Shown here in pieces: positions 45,684-55,133 of a stretch of DNA of 64,000 nt (the first letter of the stretch is position 1; each line of letters opens with the position of its first letter). The DNA is taken from the NCBI RefSeq assembly GCF_903969135.1, contig NZ_LR824569.1, positions 1,736,001-1,800,000 on the forward strand, read 5' to 3'. This DNA is from Chryseobacterium sp. JV274. GTDB taxonomy: Bacteria > Bacteroidota > Bacteroidia > Flavobacteriales > Weeksellaceae. Position numbers and translations under genes: made by a program. The notes under the pieces are model-generated. The model ran no database searches, was not told the origin of the DNA, and worked only from the letters and a program-made list of their open reading frames with translations.

Positions 45684-46922
45684 TTAATTTCTCCAAAATA
45701 AATTCCCGTCATTCATCAGGGCTTTTATTTCAGACATTCTGGAAACAGCTTCTGCAGAACACGAAGCGTCTGCCAGAACAACTGCAGCTTCATCACCAGC
45801 TTTAGGCCATTGCTGTTTTCCTTTCTCATCCAATGGAAGAATACTTTGAGTGGCAAACTGCAAAGCTCTTGATAGTGCATATTCTGTAGCATAACCATAT
45901 AACTCAGCAATGAGATTCGCTTTCTGGAGCATACTTCCTGAACCAAAAGTACTCCAGTAATCCTGTACATTATCATTTCCGATCAATACATTGACCCCAT
46001 ATTTTTTCAGGGTTGGAATCGGCATTACCGTTCCTTTAAAAGGTACTGAAGAAGCGATTCCCACTTTTCCTTCAGCCAGTTTTTCTGCAATCTGCTCTGT
46101 TTCTTTTGGTGAAAGATGAGCCAGGGCAAATGCATGACTTACAAATGTTTTCCCCTGCAGTGCCGGATTTTCAATTGCTTTATCAATCAGGTAATTGATT
46201 GTTTTCATTCCAGACTCTCCTACTTCATGCAGGTGAATATCAATTCCTTTGTGGTGATCTAAAGCCAGCTCAACGGTAAAATCCATTACTTTTTCTATGC
46301 TTCCGTCAATACTTAAAGGATCCAATCCACCGATAAATCCTACACTTTTAAGCTGTGCTGCTTCCTTCATCAAAGGAACAGTATCTGTATAGTAAACTCC
46401 ATGTTGCGGAAAAGCAACTAATTCTGCTTTGAAAGAGTCCTTTTTATTTTCAAGAGCCTGCTCAAGATGCTCCAGAGATTTCAGTCCCGAAGTAGTATCA
46501 ATATTGAAATGAGTTCTTACGAAATGAGTTCCATAATGCTGCTGCAGACTGATCAGCTGTTCTGCTCTGCTTACAGAAGTTTTCAACAGTTCAGGAATGA
46601 TTTCCTGCTCATAAGCAATCATATCTTTCACTGTTCTTCTCTTAGGAGAAAGAGCCTGCCATGGAAGACCGTACAATGTTTTATCCAGATGGATGTGCAT
46701 ATCTCTGAACGCCGGAAGCATCAGATATCCTTTAGCATCTATTGCTTCTGAAGCGGGATCATTTGCTTTTACTGTTTTTATTTTTCCATCTTCAATTTCA
46801 ATACTGAAAAGATCAGTTTTTGTTCCGGTTACCTCTTCATTTTCGTATTCAAAACCTGTTTCCAGGCGGACATTTTTAAGGGAATATTTTCCTTTTGCAG
46901 TTAATTGATAGGGAAATTGCAT
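45684..46922 (-). CDS. Amidohydrolase, cytosine deaminase-like (cytoplasmic paralogue)
   Basis: 412 residues, no signal peptide. Metal-dependent hydrolase of the amidohydrolase superfamily: H76-x-H78 in DMHIHLDKT, HLHEVGE, SHAFALAHL and the late metal Asp in LIGNDNVQDYWSTFG. The overall plan is closest to the CodA-like cytosine deaminase/isoprenylcysteine group. It shares long blocks with the protein at 48137-49471, including the opening KNVRLETGFEY and the metal motifs, so the two are duplicates. An AraC-type regulator gene lies 81 bp upstream, between the pair. Substrate is not determinable. Confidence 0.88.
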   Translation of the reverse strand: MQFPYQLTAKGKYSLKNVRLETGFEYENEEVTGTKTDLFSIEIEDGKIKTVKANDPASEAIDAKGYLMLPAFRDMHIHLDKTLYGLPWQALSPKRRTVKDMIAYEQEIIPELLKTSVSRAEQLISLQQHYGTHFVRTHFNIDTTSGLKSLEHLEQALENKKDSFKAELVAFPQHGVYYTDTVPLMKEAAQLKSVGFIGGLDPLSIDGSIEKVMDFTVELALDHHKGIDIHLHEVGESGMKTINYLIDKAIENPALQGKTFVSHAFALAHLSPKETEQIAEKLAEGKVGIASSVPFKGTVMPIPTLKKYGVNVLIGNDNVQDYWSTFGSGSMLQKANLIAELYGYATEYALSRALQFATQSILPLDEKGKQQWPKAGDEAAVVLADASCSAEAVSRMSEIKALMNDGNLFWRN

Positions 46923-47003
46923 GATTCTAAGATTTTAACAATACAAAATTAGCCCTACTTCAGGGTAAAACAGGTGTATCAATTATGTCTTGTTTTGTAC
47001 AGA

Positions 47004-47849
47004 TTATTCTTTGAATTGGGTAGGTGTCATTCCCGTCTGTGCTTTAAAGAATTTGGAAAAACTTGCATGATCGTAGAAACCGAGATCATACACAATGTCT
47101 TTTACTGACATTTCAGAAACTTTTAAAAGTCTTTTGGCTTCCAGTAAAATACGGTCCTGAATGAGAGATGAAGCCGAAGCATTAAGATTTTTCTTGCAGA
47201 CAATATTCAGGTAGTTGGCCGAAATATTCAGTTTATCCGCATAAAAAGAAACTGATCTTTCTGTTTTAAAATGTTCATCAATAAGATGGAGAAATTTTGA
47301 AATAATAGGATTTGAGTTATAGACTTCAAAGTCTTTGAAAGCTCCTTCCACAGATTTACTTACCAACAGCCCAATCAGCTCACTCCTTTTTTGAATAAGC
47401 TCCCAAAATACTTTTTCACCACTAAGTTCTTTCTGGATAGATTGAAATTCATATAGAAAAGTTTTAAAAATTTCCGGGGAAAGATTGATAACCGGATGGT
47501 TCTGATAATAAGAGGCAGAAAACCTTAATGACGGCAGGAAACTTTCAAACCAGTCCCGGCTGATCATCAGCTGATAACCGATGGTTTCTTTTTCAATCAC
47601 CCATTGATGTACCTGATCCGGAAAAACAAGGTGGATCTGATGGTCTTTTACCGGATATTCTGTAAAATCTATAGTATGTGAACCGACTCCATGCTCAAAA
47701 AGATTGATGATAAAAAAATCATGCTTATGGGGATCATCAATGGAACGTGCCCCATAAAGTTCATTAAACAGCAGATTACAGCCCTTCAGCTGATTCTCAC
47801 TAAATTCCTGAATTCCTAAAATTGGAAAATGATCCGTATGATAGCCCAC
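47004..47849 (-). CDS. AraC-family transcriptional regulator
   Basis: 281 residues. Cupin-like N-terminal domain with metal-type spacing HKHDFFIINLFEHG, then two helix-turn-helix units (SVSFYADKLNISANYLNIVCKK and SVKDIVYDLGFYDHASFSKFFKAQTGMTPTQF). The start is GTG at 47849 with AGGAG about 15 nt upstream. It lies between the two paralogous amidohydrolase genes, all read leftward, and is the likely regulator of one or both. This N-domain is common in regulators adjacent to single catabolic enzymes. Confidence 0.9.
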   Translation of the reverse strand: MGYHTDHFPILGIQEFSENQLKGCNLLFNELYGARSIDDPHKHDFFIINLFEHGVGSHTIDFTEYPVKDHQIHLVFPDQVHQWVIEKETIGYQLMISRDWFESFLPSLRFSASYYQNHPVINLSPEIFKTFLYEFQSIQKELSGEKVFWELIQKRSELIGLLVSKSVEGAFKDFEVYNSNPIISKFLHLIDEHFKTERSVSFYADKLNISANYLNIVCKKNLNASASSLIQDRILLEAKRLLKVSEMSVKDIVYDLGFYDHASFSKFFKAQTGMTPTQFKE

Positions 47850-47900
47850 TCTGCCTGATTTTCTCCTAAAATTACTAAAATTTGTGAGAAAAAACTAAAA

Positions 47901-48036
47901 TAACCACAAAAGGGACAAAAGCTTTACATACACCATTCCTACTTCAGTTTCTATCTGCATTCAGTGACTATTTCCGAAAATCAATAATATATTCCCAGGC
48001 TTTCCTTTAGTAAAACTTTTATACCCTTTGTGGTTA
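47901..48036. mobile_element. MITE-like inverted-repeat element
   Basis: About 136 bp bounded by imperfect 26-bp terminal inverted repeats: left arm 47902-47927 beginning AACCACAAAAGGG, right arm 48010-48035 whose complement begins AACCACAAAGGG and continues AAAAG-TTTAC. No coding capacity. I recall AACCACAAAGG-type repeats as dispersed in Chryseobacterium; one copy is in this window. Confidence 0.55.
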
Positions 48037-48136
48037 AAAAAACACAACTAAATTATATATATAAATTTATAAGCAATTATATTGTTCAAATCTTATCTGC
48101 AAGACTTTTTTACTTTTCATTTAAGTTCAAAAAAGT

Positions 48137-49471
48137 TTAAAAGACAACATTTCCATCATGCACCAATGATTCAACTTCTGAAATTCTTGATACAGTTTCT
48201 GCAGAACAGCTTGCATTCATCAGAACAAAGTCTGCTTTATCACCTGATTTTGGCCATTGCTGAGTTCCTTTGTCATCCAGCGGAAGAATATTTCCTGTGG
48301 CCAGTTTTAAACTTCTTGACAATAAAAACTCTGTTGAATATCCATACAGTTGAGCCATTAAGTTGGCTTTCTGAAGCACACTTCCCGTTCCGAAAGTATT
48401 CCAATGGTCTATGATGCTGTCATTTCCTGTCAGAACGGTTACATTATGTTTGTAAAGCGTTGGTATTGGCATGATCAGCCTTCCGAAAGGGATTGTAGAA
48501 ACAATTCCGATCTGTGCCTCACCTAATTTTTCTGCGATTTCTTCCTGTTTTGCAGCTTCTAGTTTAGCCAGAATAAAACAATGGCTTAAATAGGTTTTCC
48601 CTTTCAGAGAAGGGTTTTCATTTACTTTTTTAATAAGATATTCTACAGTTTTCAATCCGGAATCACCGGTTTCATGCAGGTGAATATCGATTCCTTTTTT
48701 ATTGTCCAAAGCAAGCTGAACGGTAAAGTCTACCACTTTTTCAATATCACCATCAATGTTGAAAGGGTCTACACCACCAATAAAGTCAATATCCATCTTT
48801 GCTGCTTCTTTCAGATAAGGTACAGAATCTGTATAGAACACGCCATGCTGCGGAAAGGCTACCAGATCAGCTCCAAAACCCTTCTTTTTATTTTCTAAAG
48901 CTTTCTGCAGATTTTTTAATGACTGCAGTTTGGAAGTGGGTTCAATATTCACATGGCTTCTCGCATAGGAAGTTCCTTTTGACTGTAATAATTCGATCAG
49001 TTTCTCTGCCTTGAAGGTTGAATTCTTCAGCATCTCCGGAAGCATTTTCTGCTCCAGCTCTATCATTCCTTTGATCCCTCCGGTTCTTTTTCTAACGGCC
49101 TGCCATTGATCTCCATAAAAGGTTTTATCAAGGTGAATATGCATATCCTTGAATGCAGGAAGCATCAATAGTCCTTTTGCATCTGTCGCTTTAGCATTAG
49201 GCTGGTTCGGAGCAATCTTTATAATTTTTCCGTTTTCAACTTCTATATAGAACAGATCTGTTTTGGTAGAAGCCACTTCTCCATCCTGATATTCAAAACC
49301 TGTTTCCAGACGGACATTTTTCAGAATCATTTTTCCTTTTGCCGAACTGTTATTTTCATCCAGGAAAGGTGATGCAGTCATGATATTAGGTACTAAAGTT
49401 AATCCCGCTACAGCCAAAGCTGAATTTCGGATAAAGTCTTTGCGGGAGATGGTATTGTCAGAAGTCTTCAT
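48137..49471 (-). CDS. Amidohydrolase, cytosine deaminase-like (exported paralogue)
   Basis: 444 residues from the ATG at 49471. The N-terminus MKTSDNTISRKDFIRNSALAVAGL is a Tat-like signal (SRKDFI in place of SRRxFL) with a hydrophobic core and cleavage near TAS. The rest parallels the cytoplasmic paralogue: KNVRLETGFEYQDGE, DMHIHLDKTFYG, FPQHGVFYTD, DIHLHETGDSG, LTGNDSIIDHWNTFGTGS. All metal ligands are retained. So the pair divides the same chemistry between cytoplasm and periplasm. It is upstream of the AraC gene; a MITE-like element lies between. Confidence 0.87.
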   Translation of the reverse strand: MKTSDNTISRKDFIRNSALAVAGLTLVPNIMTASPFLDENNSSAKGKMILKNVRLETGFEYQDGEVASTKTDLFYIEVENGKIIKIAPNQPNAKATDAKGLLMLPAFKDMHIHLDKTFYGDQWQAVRKRTGGIKGMIELEQKMLPEMLKNSTFKAEKLIELLQSKGTSYARSHVNIEPTSKLQSLKNLQKALENKKKGFGADLVAFPQHGVFYTDSVPYLKEAAKMDIDFIGGVDPFNIDGDIEKVVDFTVQLALDNKKGIDIHLHETGDSGLKTVEYLIKKVNENPSLKGKTYLSHCFILAKLEAAKQEEIAEKLGEAQIGIVSTIPFGRLIMPIPTLYKHNVTVLTGNDSIIDHWNTFGTGSVLQKANLMAQLYGYSTEFLLSRSLKLATGNILPLDDKGTQQWPKSGDKADFVLMNASCSAETVSRISEVESLVHDGNVVF

Positions 49472-49621
49472 TTCCAATCTATTTATGACAAAATTAAAAA
49501 GAAGTCTGGTGAACAAAGTGTATCGTTTATTACAAAATCTGTATGATTTATGCTTTGTTCTGATTGTTTTTTAAATACCCTGTTATTCATTACAGCAATA
49601 AACAACTTTATCCATAACGCT

Positions 49622-50201
49622 GTTATTCCTTAGGAACATATATCATAATACCCGCATTACTAAGACTCCTACGGAGTGACAAACTTTGCGGATATTTTTA
49701 GACGTAAAAATTACTTACAATTTATAAAAATGTTTACCAGTAACCTTGTCATTCCGTAGGAATCTATATCATAATATCTACATTACTGAGACTCCTACGG
49801 AGTGACAAAGATTGCGGATATTTTTATCAGATGTAATGAGTACTTTTTATTTATCCGGAAAGTATTGACAGCATCTTTGTCATTCTGTAAGAATCTAAAT
49901 GATGCTGTTTTACGTTGCCGAGACTCCTATGGAATGACAAACTTTGCGGATATTTTTAGACGTAAAAATTACTTACAATTTATAAAAATGTTTACCAGTA
50001 ACCTTGTCATTCCGTAGGAATCTATATCATAATATCTACATTACTGAGACTCCTACGGAGTGACAAAGATTGCGGATATTTTTATCAGATGTAATGAGTA
50101 CTTTTTATTTATCCGGAAAGTATTGACAGCATCTTTGTCATTCTGTAAGAATCTAAATGATGCTGTTTTACGTTGCCGAGACTCCTATGGAATGACAAAC
50201 G
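49622..50201. repeat. Cluster of five palindromic repeats with a 258-bp perfect tandem duplication
   Basis: Five copies of a 60-65 bp palindromic element lie at 49622-49682 (left arm degraded), 49746-49808, 49877-49940, 50004-50066 and 50135-50198. Each opens TTGTCATTC(C/T)GTA(G/A)GAATCT and closes with AGACTCCTA-GGA-TGACAA. Positions 49681-49938 and 49939-50196 read as identical 258-bp units, each carrying two elements. No gene lies here. The palindrome style is that of dispersed intergenic repeats in Flavobacteriia. Confidence 0.9.
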
Positions 50202-50250
50202 TTGCGTTGAACATTTTGTAATTCCAAACTAATGAAATCAATTTTCTGTA

Positions 50251-50278
50251 CATAAAAAAACCGGATTTAAAATCCGGT
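50251..50278 (-). terminator. Terminator of hemL
   Basis: Perfect ACCGGATT/AATCCGGT stem, 3-nt loop, leftward run of seven T. Confidence 0.9.
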
Positions 50279-50285
50279 CTTATTA

Positions 50286-51575
50286 TTATTTATTTGAATA
50301 TTCAAATTTTCTTACAGCTTCCAGCGTCATATCAATTTCTTTATCCTTGATTGCATCACTGATGAAATACGTTTCATAACCACTTGGCGGCAGATACACT
50401 CCATTCTGAAGCATCTGGTGGAAGAAGTTATTAAACAATGAATGGTTAGCTTCCTGTGCTTCATCAAAGTTAGAAACTCTGTTGATATGGAAGAATACCG
50501 ACATCATAGAACCTTTTCTGTTGATTTTATGAGCAATTCCTTTTTCATTCAGAATTTTTCCGATTTCAAAATCTAATGTTTCTGTTGTCTTGTATAATCT
50601 GTTGAAAAATTCAGGATCATTTTTAATAAGCTGAAGGGTTTTTAATCCCGCTCTCATTGCTAAAGGGTTTCCACTTAATGTTCCTGCCTGGTATACTCCT
50701 CCTTTTGGAGCCAGGTGATCCATAATTTCGTTTCTTCCTGCGAAAGCTCCTACCGGAAGACCTCCACCGATTACTTTTCCGTAAGTCACAAGGTCTGCTT
50801 TAACATTGAAAAGCTCCTGAGCTCCTCCGAAAGCCAGTCTGAAACCGGTCATTACCTCATCAAAAATTAATAAAGCTCCGTTTTCATCACAGATCTTTCT
50901 CAGATTTTGTAAGAAATTGTTTTCCGGCAGTACACACCCCATATTTCCTGCAACCGGCTCTATAATTACCGCTGCAATTTCTCCCTGATTGTGACGGAAT
51001 AGATCTTCTACCTGTTCAAAATCGTTATAACGGGCAAGTAATGTATCTTTAGCAGTACCTGCTGTTACTCCCGGAGAATTTGGATTTCCGAAAGTTGCCG
51101 CACCACTTCCTGCTTTGATCAGAAATGAATCTGAATGTCCGTGATAACAGCCTTCAAATTTTACGATCTTATCTCTTCCTGTATAACCTCTTGCCAGTCT
51201 TACGGCACTCATACATGCTTCTGTTCCTGAAGAAACCATTCTGATCTGGTCAATATTCGGAACGTTATCAATAATAAATTTTGCAATTTCCGTTTCCAGT
51301 TCTGTAGGCGCTCCGAAAGAGAATCCTTTCTCTGCCTGGATTTTAAGTTCTTCCAGTACTTCAGGATGGGTATGTCCCAAAATGGCCGGGCCCCATGAAT
51401 TGATATAATCGATGTAAGTATTGTCATCTGCATCGGTAAGGTAAGCTCCTTTTGCCGATTTCATAAAAACAGGAACACCTCCTACGGATTTGAATGCTCT
51501 CACCGGAGAGTTTACTCCTCCCGGAATGTATTTGTAGGCTTCATCAAACAAAGCCGAACTTCTTTGATACTTCAT
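50286..51575 (-). CDS. hemL: Glutamate-1-semialdehyde 2,1-aminomutase
   Basis: 429 residues, the normal length. Class III aminotransferase fold; PLP lysine in [17 protein letters not shown], cofactor Asp in [17 protein letters not shown]-terminal [18 protein letters not shown] and [32 protein letters not shown] are diagnostic of HemL. It makes 5-aminolevulinate for heme from glutamyl-tRNA-derived semialdehyde. Single gene with its own terminator. Confidence 0.97.
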   Translation of the reverse strand: MKYQRSSALFDEAYKYIPGGVNSPVRAFKSVGGVPVFMKSAKGAYLTDADDNTYIDYINSWGPAILGHTHPEVLEELKIQAEKGFSFGAPTELETEIAKFIIDNVPNIDQIRMVSSGTEACMSAVRLARGYTGRDKIVKFEGCYHGHSDSFLIKAGSGAATFGNPNSPGVTAGTAKDTLLARYNDFEQVEDLFRHNQGEIAAVIIEPVAGNMGCVLPENNFLQNLRKICDENGALLIFDEVMTGFRLAFGGAQELFNVKADLVTYGKVIGGGLPVGAFAGRNEIMDHLAPKGGVYQAGTLSGNPLAMRAGLKTLQLIKNDPEFFNRLYKTTETLDFEIGKILNEKGIAHKINRKGSMMSVFFHINRVSNFDEAQEANHSLFNNFFHQMLQNGVYLPPSGYETYFISDAIKDKEIDMTLEAVRKFEYSNK

Positions 51576-51584
51576 ATATACTTA

Positions 51585-51611
51585 GTTGCTGTTGGCAGTT
51601 GCTGGTTGGCA
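51585..51611. repeat. Short tandem repeat, TTGCTGTTGGCA type
   Basis: Two nearly identical 13-14 bp units (GTTGCTGTTGGCA and GTTGCTGGTTGGCA) between the hemL start and the glucosaminidase stop. TTGGCAGTT-type repeats are common between flavobacterial genes. Confidence 0.45.
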
Positions 51612-51649
51612 TGTAACTGTCAACGGTAAACGCTCAACAAAAAATTAAA

Positions 51650-52708
51650 TTAGTTTCTTGGTTTTTTGTCTATTAAATAAATAAGCTGTCCTGCAGATGG
51701 TTGCTGTCCTTCATCCATTCTGTTTTTAGCATACAATTTATTTAATTTGATTCCGAATTTCTGAGCGATATCATGCATATCTTCTCCGGATTCTGCTTTA
51801 TAAGTAGCTGTATTTCCTGTAGAATTTTTTGATTCCAGAAAAACAATATCATTTTTCTTTAAGATTTCACCTTCCAGTTCATTCCACTTGATCAGTCTGC
51901 TTTCGCTGACTTTGAATTTATTGGCGATGAATTTCACATCAGTATCTTCAGGAATTACGATATATTTCAGGCCGTCATTCGGATGGCTTTTGATAAGGAT
52001 GGAATTAAGAATTTCAGCTTTCGTTTTGATTCTTTCCACTCTTTTTTGCTGTTGTGCGTAAGAAGTCTGTTTATAAGGAACTTCTACAGTAACCGGGTCT
52101 TTAGCTTTTTTAACCGCTTTTGAGGGTTCCAGCTGTGCCATGAAAGTTCTGTCGTCCTTCAGATTCGGATACATTTTAAGTACGGCATACAATACCTCAT
52201 TAGAACTGGTATTGTCGAATTCATATAGCTTGTACTTTTCAATTTTGGTAATAAGAATTGAAGCATAACGTGGATTGGTAGCATAACCCGCTTTTTTTAA
52301 ACCGGTTGCCCACGCTCTGTAATCTCTCATATCCAATTTGAAAAGGTTTGCGTAATATTTTCTGGTGGATAAAAATATAGAATGATCTTCATAAGACTGT
52401 CTTGGATCGTCATATACACGGAAGCATTCATTGGGTGCATCATCGGTATGTTTCATCGTTCTACCGGTCCAGTCTTCTTTACATTTTATACCGAAGTGGT
52501 TTTTACCTTCCTGTGCCAATCTGCTTTGCCCGCCCCCGGTTTCCAATAATCCCTGGGCAAGGGTAATAGAAGCCGGAATTTTATATTTTTCCATTTCTTC
52601 TACGGCATATTTAGCAAACTTCTGAATATACTGATCTTCGGTTGCCCAAGCCTGGGCAGAAAATTTTGATAAAACTAAAAGGCTTATGGATAGGAAAAGT
52701 CTTTTCAT
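51650..52708 (-). CDS. GH73-like glucosaminidase with two LysM domains
   Basis: 352 residues from the ATG at 52708 (a TTG three codons upstream is ignored). Signal peptide ending KFSAQA; FlgJ-like glucosaminidase domain about 22-165 with catalytic Glu in LAQGLLETGGGQS and NHFGIKC; two C-terminal LysM repeats (about 255-300 and 305-350: DTDVKFIANKFKVSESRLIKWNEL and GEDMHDIAQKFGIKLNKLYAKN). A peptidoglycan hydrolase used in cell separation or wall remodelling. Gap of 15 bp from the PLP enzyme gene upstream suggests an operon. Confidence 0.92.
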   Translation of the reverse strand: MKRLFLSISLLVLSKFSAQAWATEDQYIQKFAKYAVEEMEKYKIPASITLAQGLLETGGGQSRLAQEGKNHFGIKCKEDWTGRTMKHTDDAPNECFRVYDDPRQSYEDHSIFLSTRKYYANLFKLDMRDYRAWATGLKKAGYATNPRYASILITKIEKYKLYEFDNTSSNEVLYAVLKMYPNLKDDRTFMAQLEPSKAVKKAKDPVTVEVPYKQTSYAQQQKRVERIKTKAEILNSILIKSHPNDGLKYIVIPEDTDVKFIANKFKVSESRLIKWNELEGEILKKNDIVFLESKNSTGNTATYKAESGEDMHDIAQKFGIKLNKLYAKNRMDEGQQPSAGQLIYLIDKKPRN

Positions 52709-52723
52709 GTTTTTCAATTTTAC

Positions 52724-53632
52724 TTATATAATTAAATTTCTGTTCTGTTTTTCTAAAAGCAGATTAGCTCCTTCAATCCCCTGTAAACCACCAGTGTGAA
52801 AGCACAAAATGCTGCTGTTTTCAGGAAAATAATCATCTTCAATCAGTTCAAAAACTTTCTCCATCATTTTTCCTGTATATATCGGTTCTAAAGGAATACC
52901 ATACTTCTCTTTGAAATCATTGATAAAACGGATGTTTCCATCATTTATTTTACCATAACCTCCAAAACATGAATCTATTAGATTAAAATTCTGTCTCAAA
53001 GTTAATTCAAAAATTTTATTTTCCAGTGAAGCATCATCTACAACTTTAAATCCTATAACTTTCTGATTGTCTTCACTAAATTTTGAAATTCCTGCAATGG
53101 TTCCTCCGGTTCCAACTGCGGTGCAAAGATAGTCAAAATCTTTTGTTTGTTCATTGAGCATCATTTTCACCCCTTCCACAGCCTCTTCATTGGTACCTCC
53201 TTCAGGTACTATCAGGGCATCGGGAAACTCCTGATGAAGGAATTCTGTCAGTTTTTCTTTATGACGGTATTCTTCACGGGTGACAAATTTCAGGTTCATT
53301 CCATTTCTTTTGGCAAAAAGTAAAGTAGGGTTATCACGCCACTTATGCTGCAGCTCTTCACCTCTGATGATTCCCAATGTTGGAATACCCGCCAGATTCC
53401 CTACTGCTGAAACCGCGGCGATATGGTTGGAAAAAGCTCCGCCAAAAGTAATAATATAGGGTTTATCCGGATTTTTTTCCAGATAGTGGTTCACATTATA
53501 AAATAGTTTCCAGTATTTATTGCCTGAAATCAGCGGATGAATCTGGTCTTCCCTTTTAATGAAAAGTTTTACGTTTTTATGAATGGGAATTTCCTGAATG
53601 GAAACAGGTTCTGTGGGAAGTTGTAATAGCAT
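52724..53632 (-). CDS. ACC deaminase / D-cysteine desulfhydrase family PLP enzyme
   Basis: 302 residues from the ATG at 53632. Fold-type II PLP protein: Lys39 in ISGNKYWKL, TFGGAFSNHIAAVSAVG and glycine loop AVGTGGTIAG. Members are 1-aminocyclopropane-1-carboxylate deaminases or D-cysteine desulfhydrases; the true ACC deaminase residues cannot be confirmed by eye, so the general name is used. Probably cotranscribed with the glucosaminidase gene. Confidence 0.9.
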   Translation of the reverse strand: MLLQLPTEPVSIQEIPIHKNVKLFIKREDQIHPLISGNKYWKLFYNVNHYLEKNPDKPYIITFGGAFSNHIAAVSAVGNLAGIPTLGIIRGEELQHKWRDNPTLLFAKRNGMNLKFVTREEYRHKEKLTEFLHQEFPDALIVPEGGTNEEAVEGVKMMLNEQTKDFDYLCTAVGTGGTIAGISKFSEDNQKVIGFKVVDDASLENKIFELTLRQNFNLIDSCFGGYGKINDGNIRFINDFKEKYGIPLEPIYTGKMMEKVFELIEDDYFPENSSILCFHTGGLQGIEGANLLLEKQNRNLII

Positions 53633-53786
53633 TTCAGTTTTACTACTCAAGGTTTACTGTTTGCAAAAGTAGGAAAAGATTTAGTGTTGTAGAGATTTTC
53701 TCTTTGTATAAAGTACTGTTTACTTATTTTTCACAACAGATCATGCAGATTCTTACAGATGATTGTATTGATACTATCTTTTTTCT

Positions 53787-53880
53787 AAGTTTTAGCTAAA
53801 GCCGGATGAATTGTTGATTTATTTGATAAACGGCTTCCTTCGTGTACGCTCAGGATATTAACCCACTTCTATTGAATAAG
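53787..53880. repeat. AGCTAAAGCC-type intergenic repeat, copy 1
   Basis: AAGTTTTAGCTAAAGCC-GATGAAT...TTGATTT...GATAA-CGG...CCCACTTCTATTGAA. The same ordered blocks occur at 55134-55200. Copy 1 has about 20 extra bases in the middle. No coding potential. Confidence 0.65.
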
Positions 53881-53917
53881 TAGAGATGTGAATACTTTTT
53901 CAAAATAATTCATAATT

Positions 53918-54277
53918 CTACAGATATTTCCGGAAGTTCCAGAATTTTCTTTTTTTGAGATAATTAAAATTATTTTCATTGGCATAAGCTTCTCTTTCAA
54001 ATGATATTCTTCTGTAAGCCAGATAGCCGTCTTTGAGCTTAAAAAACCAGTAATAGTATTCAATGACATAAAAAATATAGAAGAAAATAATGAGCATTTC
54101 CAATTGTTGGCGTAAATGGATTTTTTCGTGATTGATCAATACATTATTTTCCTTATCTTCGGGTTTCCTAATGAAGATAAAGGGAAAGAAAGCAATGCCA
54201 TTAATTTTTAATTTTTTTAAAGGCTTTTGGCATACAATTATCATAGTAACAAATATAAAAAGTTTTTTGACTAGCAT
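53918..54277 (-). CDS. Small membrane protein with HExxH motif
   Basis: 119 residues (about 108 if an internal ATG at 54244 is used). The sequence contains INHEKIHLRQQLE, an HExxH zinc-type motif, followed by a hydrophobic helix (MLIIFFYIFYVIEYYYWFF) and a downstream RISFEREAYANENN with an acidic residue where a third metal ligand could sit. The arrangement is like a reduced M48/M56-type membrane metalloprotease. It is divergent from the DUF5522 gene with 7 bp between start codons. Reality of the gene is supported by coherent protein sequence; enzymatic activity is inference. Confidence 0.65.
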   Translation of the reverse strand: MLVKKLFIFVTMIIVCQKPLKKLKINGIAFFPFIFIRKPEDKENNVLINHEKIHLRQQLEMLIIFFYIFYVIEYYYWFFKLKDGYLAYRRISFEREAYANENNFNYLKKRKFWNFRKYL

Positions 54278-54281
54278 TTAA

Positions 54282-54467
<186 letters not shown>

Positions 54468-54468
54468 A

Positions 54469-54996
54469 ATGAAAAAATATATTTTTATTTTGTTGGCATC
54501 TGCTACATTAGGTTTAACTTCTTGTAGCCCTTTTCAGGTACGTTCAGATTATGCTGAAACCGCCAATTTCAATTCTTTCAAAACGTATAAAATAAGAATT
54601 GATGATCTAAAATTGAATGATATTGATAAAGACAGAGTCCTGAATGAACTGTCTAAACAGCTTCAGAGCAAAGGGCTTCAATCCGGAGAAAATCCTGATC
54701 TGATTATCAACGTAAAAGCGAATCATAAAAAGGTTACAGATATCAATTCTTCTTCACCTTACGGTATGTGGGGATGGGGTGGACCATTCGGATGGGGTGT
54801 TGGAATGAGCAGAACATGGACTTCAAATTATAATGAAGGCGCACTGATCGTAGACCTTATTGATTCAAAAACCAACAAATTGGTTTGGCAGGGTATCGGA
54901 AGTGGAATTTCTGTAGATTCTCCAAAGGCGAAACAAAGACAGATTCCTGAAATCATGGCTGAGATTATGAAAAATTATCCGCCACAAAGAAAATAA
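54469..54996 (+). CDS. DUF4136 lipoprotein
   Basis: 175 residues from the ATG at 54469 (an in-frame ATG 7 codons upstream overlaps the previous gene). Lipobox GLTSC (Cys18); body fits DUF4136 (SDYAETANFNSFKTYKI, GEGALIVDLIDSKTNKLVWQG-like strand), with a Gly/Trp-rich loop MWGWGGPFGWGVG in the middle. Probably an outer membrane lipoprotein of unknown role. One base separates it from the DUF5522 gene, so they are cotranscribed. Confidence 0.88.
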   Translation: MKKYIFILLASATLGLTSCSPFQVRSDYAETANFNSFKTYKIRIDDLKLNDIDKDRVLNELSKQLQSKGLQSGENPDLIINVKANHKKVTDINSSSPYGMWGWGGPFGWGVGMSRTWTSNYNEGALIVDLIDSKTNKLVWQGIGSGISVDSPKAKQRQIPEIMAEIMKNYPPQRK

Positions 54997-55016
54997 AATT
55001 AAGTCATCCATTATAT

Positions 55017-55047
55017 AAGCCAGTATTTTTGTACTGGCTTTTTTTAT
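55017..55047 (+). terminator. Terminator of the DUF5522-DUF4136 operon
   Basis: AAGCCAGTA/TACTGGCTT stem followed by seven T. Confidence 0.9.
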
Positions 55048-55133
55048 AAGTAATTATTCCGTTTTTCCATAGATAAAACAGATTTTCACAAATCAATTTT
55101 TGTGTATTTTTATGAGTAGGATTATTAAGTTTT

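Noticed and set aside
49681..50196. Possible CRISPR array
   Set aside because: Repeats are 258-bp direct units made of palindromes with no short regular repeats or unique spacers, and no cas genes are near.
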